NCBI GenBank assembly: GCA_902479205.1
Contig: CABSNX010000046.1
Span: 1 to 11,266 of the forward strand
DNA: 11,266 nt
From: an uncultured Collinsella sp.
GTDB lineage: Bacteria > Actinomycetota > Coriobacteriia > Coriobacteriales > Coriobacteriaceae
Direction of reading: 5' to 3'
The notes beneath the pieces were generated by a model. That model did no database searches, was not told the DNA's origin, and saw only the letters and a program-made list of their open reading frames with translations. Positions 6,263-11,266 of the stretch are shown piece after piece. The position numbers were made by a program, and so were the translations under genes. The number at the start of each line of letters is the position of its first letter. Positions within the stretch are counted from its first letter, which is position 1.

Positions 6263-6271
6263 GACGCTCTC

Positions 6272-7621
6272 CTACTCCACAACATGACCGATAAGCTCGT
6301 AGCAGAAGCTATCGGTAAACTCGACCGTTAGAATATCGCCCACAGATGCCTCGCTGGCATCCAGATGCACCGCGCCATCGGAATCGGGTGCCTGGAACCA
6401 GGCATGTCCGATGAGCTCGGCACCGTCTTCGGTCTCCTCGATACCGTCGACGATCACCTGGGCGCGCTCGCCCACATGGGCCGCCGTGGCGGCAAAACCG
6501 AGCGACTCGGCCAGATCCATGGCCTCCTGGGCACGCTCGAGCTTGACCTCCTCTTCGACCTGGCCCTCCATCTTGGCGGCCAGGCTGCCCTCCTCACGCG
6601 AGTAGGCGAAAACGCTCGTGTAGTCAAAGCCGACGGTGTCCATAAAGTCGATAAGATCGCGGAACTCGTCGTCGGTCTCGGTCGGGAAGCCAACCATGGC
6701 CGTGGAGCGAATCACAATACCGGGGATGCGCTCGCGAAGGTCGCGGAACAGATCCTCGAGCTCCTGGCGCGAACCGGAGCGGCGCATGGCCTTAAGGATG
6801 CGCGCATCGCAATGCTGTACGGGGATATCGATATAGGGCAGCACCTCGGGCGTATCGCGAATCGTCTCGATAAGCTCGTCGGTCATGCCCTCGGGCTGCA
6901 GATAGAGCACGCGGACCCAGACGTTATGCGGGCGCACAGCCTCGGCGACGGCACGCAGCAGCTGCGCCAGATTGCGCGGCGAGCCCTTGGCGACGTCCTC
7001 GTCGGCAAAGTCAGTGCCCCAAATGCCCGTGTCCTGACCGATCAGCACGATCTCGCGCACACCGCCGGCAACCAGGTCGCGCACCTCGGAGATAATACTC
7101 TCGGCATTGCGCGAATGATAGCGACCGCGAATATAGGGGATCATGCAGAAGCTGCAAAAACGATTGCAGCCATCGGAAATCTTGACGTAGGCAACGGCAC
7201 CCTCGACGGTACGCTTGACCTGCGGGATATAGGCCGCGATCTCGCGCTCCACGCCCAGTACGCCATCGATGACAGAGACGATACCGTCTTCCTCATCGGC
7301 CTTCACAAAGGCCGCGACCTCGGGAAGCTCGTCGGGCAGGTCGTCGCCGTAACGAGACGGCACGCAACCGCACATGACGATGGGGCAGGCGCGAACGCCG
7401 TCCTGCACCTCGTTAGCGAGCTCGAGCGTGGTCTCGATGCTCTCGGACGTCGCCGAGGCGAGAAACGAGCACGTGTTGACGATGGCGATATCGGCATCCT
7501 GCGGATTGAATGCCTCCTCGTAGCCCGCAGCGGTCAAAAGAGAACGCATGCGGTCGGTATCGACCTCGTTCTTGGCGCAGCCAAGCGTGATATAGAGTAC
7601 AGAACCCAACGGAGTATCCAT
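6272..7621 (-). CDS. rimO: Ribosomal protein uS12 methylthiotransferase RimO (radical SAM)
   Basis: This 449-residue enzyme is predicted to add a methylthio group to the conserved aspartate of ribosomal protein uS12. The N-terminal UPF0004 domain supplies three cluster cysteines: C15 in LGCAKNEVDTD, C51 in VNTCSF and C86 in MCGC. The radical SAM CxxxCxxC motif is C152, C156 and C159 in SDGCNRFCSFCMIPYIRGRY. The TIM-barrel core runs to about residue 370, and a TRAM domain occupies the C-terminus (ending at IGHVVE). The LGCAKN signature and the genetic link to pgsA favour RimO over the tRNA enzyme MiaB. The ATG at 7621 has an AAAGGA about 12 nt upstream, a longer spacing than usual, and no better start is visible. 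It overlaps no neighbour and ends 9 nt before pgsA. Confidence 0.95.
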   Translation of the reverse strand: MDTPLGSVLYITLGCAKNEVDTDRMRSLLTAAGYEEAFNPQDADIAIVNTCSFLASATSESIETTLELANEVQDGVRACPIVMCGCVPSRYGDDLPDELPEVAAFVKADEEDGIVSVIDGVLGVEREIAAYIPQVKRTVEGAVAYVKISDGCNRFCSFCMIPYIRGRYHSRNAESIISEVRDLVAGGVREIVLIGQDTGIWGTDFADEDVAKGSPRNLAQLLRAVAEAVRPHNVWVRVLYLQPEGMTDELIETIRDTPEVLPYIDIPVQHCDARILKAMRRSGSRQELEDLFRDLRERIPGIVIRSTAMVGFPTETDDEFRDLIDFMDTVGFDYTSVFAYSREEGSLAAKMEGQVEEEVKLERAQEAMDLAESLGFAATAAHVGERAQVIVDGIEETEDGAELIGHAWFQAPDSDGAVHLDASEASVGDILTVEFTDSFCYELIGHVVE

Positions 7622-7647
7622 GTTGGAGAGCGGTCCTTTCGAGTAAA

Positions 7648-8145
7648 TTAGCGATAGTTGGTAAACTGCAGCGGCTGGCCGTAGTCCTGGTCGCGCAGGA
7701 ACTGAATCACCGTCTGAAGCGCATCCTTAGAGGCCGAGGTAACGCGCAGCTTATCGGCCTCGATGGTCACCTTGACCTTGAGCTTTTGATCCTTGATGTC
7801 CTTATTGATCTTCTTGGCGGTCGCCTGGTCAATGCCCTCGACGATATGACCGAGCACGCGCACGGTACCGCCCGAAGCCGCCTGCGGCGCGTCCCAAGAG
7901 ACAGCCTTGAGGTCGATGCCGCGCTTGATGAGCTTAGAGCTCAACACGTCGATGATCTGCTTGGAGACAAAATCGGCCGGGGCATTGATCGTAAAGAGCT
8001 TGTCGCCCTTCGAAAGCTCGATGGTGGCGCCGGAGTCCTTGAGGTCATAGCGCTGAGAGATCTCGCGGGTGGTCTGTTGGAAGGCGTTATCGACCTCCTG
8101 CATATTGACCTCGGACACAACGTCGAAGCTGGAATCTTTAGCCAT
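7648..8145 (-). CDS. yajQ: YajQ family nucleotide-binding protein
   Basis: This 165-residue protein aligns end to end with the YajQ (UPF0234) family. It opens with the typical MAKDSSFDVVSEVNMQEVDN, has REISQRYDLKDS at about 28-39 and a C-terminal block ending LQFTNYR. YajQ proteins have a duplicated ferredoxin-like fold. One Xanthomonas member has been reported to bind cyclic di-GMP, but that ability is not established across the family. No membrane segment or catalytic motif is present, so it is a soluble binding protein. AAAGGA lies about 7 nt before the ATG. It stands in the operon 26 nt after rodZ and 26 nt before rimO. The family is certain; the function is not. Confidence 0.93.
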   Translation of the reverse strand: MAKDSSFDVVSEVNMQEVDNAFQQTTREISQRYDLKDSGATIELSKGDKLFTINAPADFVSKQIIDVLSSKLIKRGIDLKAVSWDAPQAASGGTVRVLGHIVEGIDQATAKKINKDIKDQKLKVKVTIEADKLRVTSASKDALQTVIQFLRDQDYGQPLQFTNYR

Positions 8146-8171
8146 GGTTCTTCCTTTCGGTACGGGGAGCC

Positions 8172-9686
8172 TTAGTAGCTGTCGTACGAATAGTCATCTG
8201 AATCGTTTGCTGTCTGGCCATCGGATGCCGTGTCGGTGCCGTCGGCAGATTGGGCGTCGGTGCCGTCGGTAGACTGGGGGTCGGTGCCGTCTGCAGTATC
8301 GGTGCCGTCGGCACTCTCGCCGTCTTCGGAGTCAGTGGTCTCCTTCTTGGGAACGGTAATGGTCACGCGCGCCACACCCGATGTCTTGGTGTCGTAGCGA
8401 ACCTTTTCACCGTTCTTGGTAACCGTAACATCGGAGGGCTTGGACGTGGTGATCTCGATCGAGGACTCGGGCGTGTACTCCTGCTCAAAGGGACCGGTTG
8501 CCTGGGCGCCGAAGACCGATTTACCGTCGACCTTGACCTCGATCCAGGCGGTCTTGCCCTTGGCAACGGAGACCTTGACCTTGATGACCTCGTCCTCTTT
8601 CTTTTTCGCGTTCGCCTTGGCGGCATCGGAATCGGCAGAATCCGTCGCCTCGTCGGTGCCTTCATCCTCGTCAACAGATTCGGTCTTCTTGGAAGACTTC
8701 TTGGTCGTCGTCTTGGTGGCCGCGGGCGTCTCGGGCGTCGACTCGGGTGCAGAAGAGCCACAGCCACGCAGGAGGACCACGATGAGCAGAATCAACAAAA
8801 GCGCCACGGCACCGATGCCGGCGTAAACGATACGCGGATCGAGTCCGTTGTTCTGGGAGACGCGCCCGCCGCTGCGTGCGCGACTGGAGCCGCCACGGCC
8901 ATTCCCCTGCGGCATGCGGGCGCGACCGCTATCGGGACGACCACGATAGGCGCCCTGGCGCTGCGAGCCACGCTGGCCCGAACGCGGCGCAAGCTCGCCA
9001 CGGTTCTGATAGCCACGCTGGTCAGAGCGAGGCGCCGAAGAGCGCTGGCCGTAAGGCTGCGATTGCGAACGAAGGCGCGGCGTCACCTGCGTGGTATCGG
9101 CGTCGGCGTAACCACCGCGGGAACGCCCGGCAGAAACTCCGCGATAACCACGACCGGAGTAGCCTCCGTCGCCGTAACCGGCGCGAGGATCGCGACTCAA
9201 CCCGCGAGCGGCGGGAAGCGCACGGTCATCCGGCATAGGCGTACTGCGAAATCGATCTCGCTGAGAACGAATATCCTCGCTGGAGCCCGTCTCAGTGATA
9301 TAACCCGCCTGCGGAGGACGCTGGCCGTACCGCGTCGAGCGACCACCCTGAACCATCAGAAAGCGTCCGTTATCGACCGACGAACGCGAGTTAACGTAGC
9401 CGGCAGCATCCTGAAAACGACCGCCCTGCCGCGAGGTCTCGCGTTCATATGCCATAAGGTCGTCAAAATAGGCATTAACGACCTCGCGCGGATTGAGGCC
9501 CAAAAAGCGAGCGTAGCTCGAAATCATGCCCTGCGCATAGCCGCGCGGGGGCATCGATGCAAAGTTACCGGTCTCGAAAAACTCGATGATCTGCGGCCTG
9601 ATTTTGATGGTGTTGGCGACCTGCTGGATGGAAAGGCCCATCCGGCGACGCTGCTCGAGCAGCATGTCACCAAAGCGTGCAGCCAT
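8172..9686 (-). CDS. rodZ: RodZ-like helix-turn-helix membrane protein with extended disordered linker
   Basis: This 504-residue protein has the RodZ architecture. A cytoplasmic helix-turn-helix (HTH_25) domain occupies about residues 1-75 (LLEQRRRMGLSIQQVANTIK, then ETGNFASMPPRGYAQGMISS). A single membrane segment is at 287-307. An outer beta-rich domain of DUF4115 type lies at about 365-450. RodZ proteins link MreB-type cytoskeleton and cell-wall synthesis. Two features are unusual: an Arg/Gly/Tyr/Ser-rich low-complexity linker of about 200 residues between the HTH and the membrane (85-285), and an acidic Thr/Asp/Gly repeat tail (455-504). The start ATG shares one base with the ftsK stop (TGATG), with GGAGG 6 nt upstream. 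No mreB is in the window, so the partner is not shown. The architecture is firm; the shape role is inferred from the family. Confidence 0.85.
   Translation of the reverse strand: MAARFGDMLLEQRRRMGLSIQQVANTIKIRPQIIEFFETGNFASMPPRGYAQGMISSYARFLGLNPREVVNAYFDDLMAYERETSRQGGRFQDAAGYVNSRSSVDNGRFLMVQGGRSTRYGQRPPQAGYITETGSSEDIRSQRDRFRSTPMPDDRALPAARGLSRDPRAGYGDGGYSGRGYRGVSAGRSRGGYADADTTQVTPRLRSQSQPYGQRSSAPRSDQRGYQNRGELAPRSGQRGSQRQGAYRGRPDSGRARMPQGNGRGGSSRARSGGRVSQNNGLDPRIVYAGIGAVALLLILLIVVLLRGCGSSAPESTPETPAATKTTTKKSSKKTESVDEDEGTDEATDSADSDAAKANAKKKEDEVIKVKVSVAKGKTAWIEVKVDGKSVFGAQATGPFEQEYTPESSIEITTSKPSDVTVTKNGEKVRYDTKTSGVARVTITVPKKETTDSEDGESADGTDTADGTDPQSTDGTDAQSADGTDTASDGQTANDSDDYSYDSY
8233..8309. repeat. 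Short direct repeats inside rodZ (DGTD-coding)
   Basis: TCGGTGCCGTC on the plus strand occurs four times, at 8233, 8257, 8281 and 8299 (spacings 24, 24 and 18). On the coding strand it gives DGTD units in the RodZ C-terminal tail. All spacings are multiples of three, so gain or loss of a unit would keep the frame. Confidence 0.85.
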
Positions 9687-11266
9687 CAGAATCCTCCAAA
9701 CTCACGATCTTCACGTGCCATCTCGGCGTCGACAGACTCCAACGCGGCGAGCCCCTCCTCGTCCAGCAAGACCTCGCGCGGCTTGGAACCATCGGGCGGG
9801 CCGACGACACCCTTTTCTTCCAGCATGTCCATAATACGCCCGGCGCGCGCATAGCCAACCTTGAGGCGGCGTTGCAGGCCAGATGTGGAGCCCAGCTGCG
9901 ATTCCACCACAATATGGGCGGCCTCCCAGATAAGCGGATCGTCATCTTGCGGTTCGGCAACGCCCGTGCGAACAATGCCGCCACCAGCCATGGACATGGA
10001 AGCAGGCGCCACGGCAGACAGAATCTCCTCGTGGTAGTCGGGCTCGCTTTGCGACTTAACGAACTCGACGATCTCGTTGATCTCGTCGTCCGAGACAAAA
10101 CAGCCCTGGATACGGCGGGGCTTGCCCCAGTCGACTTTTGAGAACAGCATGTCGCCCAAACCAGTAAGCTTTTCGGCGCCCATCTGGTCGATAATGACGC
10201 GGGAATCGATGCCCGTAGCCACGTTAAAGGCGATACGGTTGGTGATGTTGGCCTTAATAAGGCCCGTCACCACGTTGGAGCTGGGGCGCTGCGTAGCCAC
10301 GATAAGGTGAATACCGGCAGCACGGCCCAGCTGGGCGATACGGACGATCGAGGCCTCGACATCCTTGCCGGCTACCATCATCAGGTCCGAAAGCTCGTCG
10401 ATGATGATGACCAGATAGGGCATCTTTTGCGGCGGGTTATCGTAATGCTCAAACTCGCCGGCGGCCTGCTTTTCGTTATAGGTCGAGATCTTGCGCACGT
10501 TAAGGCGCTCGAAGACCTTCAGGCGGCGCTCCATCTCGGACACCGCCCACTGCAAGGCACTCGCGGCCTGCTTGGGCTCGGTCACTACGGGCACGTAAAG
10601 GTGCGGCAGGCCGTTATAGCCTGCGAGCTCGACGCGCTTGGGGTCGACCATGATCAAGCGAACGTCCTCGGGAAGCGCGCGCATGAGCAGGGTCGTGATG
10701 ATGGAGTTGATCATGACCGACTTACCGGAACCCGTGGTACCGGCGATCAGCAGATGGGGCATCTTGGCGAGGTCGGCGACAACCGGCGTGCCCTCGGCAT
10801 CGCGACCGATGGCAAGCTCGAGCGGACCGCCCTTCACATAGGGAAGTACGTCGCCTAGGTTGACGTTCTGACGCTTGCGATTGGGAATCTCGATACCAAC
10901 GAGCGAGGTGCCGGGAATCGGCGCAAAGATGCGCACCGACTGGGCGGCAAGCGAAAGCGCGATATCGTCCTCGAGACTCGAGATCTTGCTCACGCGCTCG
11001 CCCTCACCGGGCTGCAGCTTAAAAGTCGTGACCGTGGGGCCGGCAATCCAGCCGACGACGCGGGCGCTACGGCCAAACTCAAGCAAGGTGGACTGCAACG
11101 ACTCGGCAGTCTGTTCCAGCTCCTTGTCAGAAGACGCGGAGGACGCCGACTGCGGGTTGGCACGCAGGATTTCGAGCGGCGGAAGCTTGAGGCCGTCCTC
11201 TTGGTCGCCCTCGGCATCGGCATTGGTACCGTCCGCTCCCCCATCGCCGGCTGCAACAGGAGCAGC
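9686..11266 (-). CDS. ftsK: FtsK/SpoIIIE DNA translocase (3' part, open at window edge)
   Basis: The last 526 codons of a septal DNA pump that moves the chromosome termini through the closing septum. The frame is open to base 11266, so the N-terminal membrane domain lies outside. The visible part starts with an Ala/Gly/Asp-rich linker, then the KLPPLEIL motif that opens the FtsK alpha domain. Next comes GWIAGPTVTTFKLQPGEGER, then Walker A GTTGSGKS (fragment residues 176-183) and Walker B VIIIDELSDL (286-295). ATQRPSSNVVTGLIKANI follows. The C-terminal gamma winged helix is present (about 445-505, SGLQRRLKVGYARAGRIMDM), the domain that reads polar chromosomal guide sequences in FtsK/SpoIIIE. 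Its 3' end contains the Shine-Dalgarno sequence of rodZ, and its stop overlaps the rodZ start. FtsK and SpoIIIE cannot be told apart from this part alone. Confidence 0.96.
   Translation of the reverse strand, partial: AAPVAAGDGGADGTNADAEGDQEDGLKLPPLEILRANPQSASSASSDKELEQTAESLQSTLLEFGRSARVVGWIAGPTVTTFKLQPGEGERVSKISSLEDDIALSLAAQSVRIFAPIPGTSLVGIEIPNRKRQNVNLGDVLPYVKGGPLELAIGRDAEGTPVVADLAKMPHLLIAGTTGSGKSVMINSIITTLLMRALPEDVRLIMVDPKRVELAGYNGLPHLYVPVVTEPKQAASALQWAVSEMERRLKVFERLNVRKISTYNEKQAAGEFEHYDNPPQKMPYLVIIIDELSDLMMVAGKDVEASIVRIAQLGRAAGIHLIVATQRPSSNVVTGLIKANITNRIAFNVATGIDSRVIIDQMGAEKLTGLGDMLFSKVDWGKPRRIQGCFVSDDEINEIVEFVKSQSEPDYHEEILSAVAPASMSMAGGGIVRTGVAEPQDDDPLIWEAAHIVVESQLGSTSGLQRRLKVGYARAGRIMDMLEEKGVVGPPDGSKPREVLLDEEGLAALESVDAEMAREDREFGGF
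9693..9697 (-). promoter_or_regulatory. rodZ ribosome binding site inside the ftsK 3' end
   Basis: GGAGG on the minus strand codes for the last glycines of FtsK and sits 6 nt before the rodZ ATG, which itself overlaps the ftsK TGA. This is a classic arrangement for termination-reinitiation coupling. Confidence 0.8.

Noticed and set aside
6365..7651. A 428-codon open frame on the plus strand opposite rimO
   Set aside because: The opposite strand encodes RimO with all six cluster cysteines. The plus-strand product is low-complexity and shows no known domain.
8233..8309. Regularly spaced repeats as a CRISPR array
   Set aside because: The 11-bp units with 24 and 18 bp spacing are too short, lie in frame within rodZ and code for DGTD. 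There are no cas genes.
8250..9854. A 534-codon open frame on the plus strand opposite rodZ
   Set aside because: It is the mirror image of the repetitive rodZ coding sequence. The product is composed of Gly/Leu/Arg runs, and the minus-strand frame has the HTH, membrane segment and a good ribosome binding site.

Overview
The window is a chromosomal housekeeping segment from a G+C-rich bacterium. Every gene I can support lies on the minus strand, so transcription runs from high to low coordinates. The gene order (ftsK, rodZ, yajQ, rimO, pgsA, cinA, recA, recX, rny), the Gram-positive type SOS box and the protein sequences suggest an actinobacterial, Coriobacteriia-type (Collinsella-like) gut bacterium. 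The lineage call is inference from familiarity, not from a database search. I see no mobile element, CRISPR array, tRNA or rRNA.

Layout, in transcription order: (1) 11266 to 5081 is a tightly packed cluster of the 3' part of ftsK (DNA translocase, open at the window edge), a rodZ-like cell-shape gene, yajQ, rimO, pgsA and cinA/pncC. Gaps are 0 to 26 nt, one stop and start overlap (TGATG), and the cluster closes with a strong hairpin at 5050-5073. (2) The roughly 260 bp recA control region has a near-consensus promoter whose 17-bp spacer is filled by a perfect LexA palindrome. Upstream of it is an array of A-tracts phased at 11 bp. recA and recX follow as an SOS unit. (3) A second intergenic region of about 260 bp carries a consensus-like promoter for rny and a structured leader of about 160 nt. 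(4) rny (RNase Y) is followed one nucleotide after its stop by a GHKL-fold ATPase gene of unknown role.

Functionally the block joins division and chromosome segregation (FtsK), envelope shape and phospholipid synthesis (RodZ, PgsA), ribosomal protein modification (RimO), nucleotide salvage (CinA/PncC), DNA repair (RecA, RecX) and mRNA turnover (RNase Y).

The first 37 bases are not genomic. Bases 5-37 are an Illumina Nextera (Tn5) read-1 adapter, so the window begins at an untrimmed contig end. The least explained items are the rny-coupled GHKL ATPase, the long Arg/Gly/Tyr-rich disordered linker in RodZ, the phased A-tracts upstream of recA, and the rny leader. Most of the window is ordinary, well-conserved core genome, and I did not find a clearly new multi-gene system.
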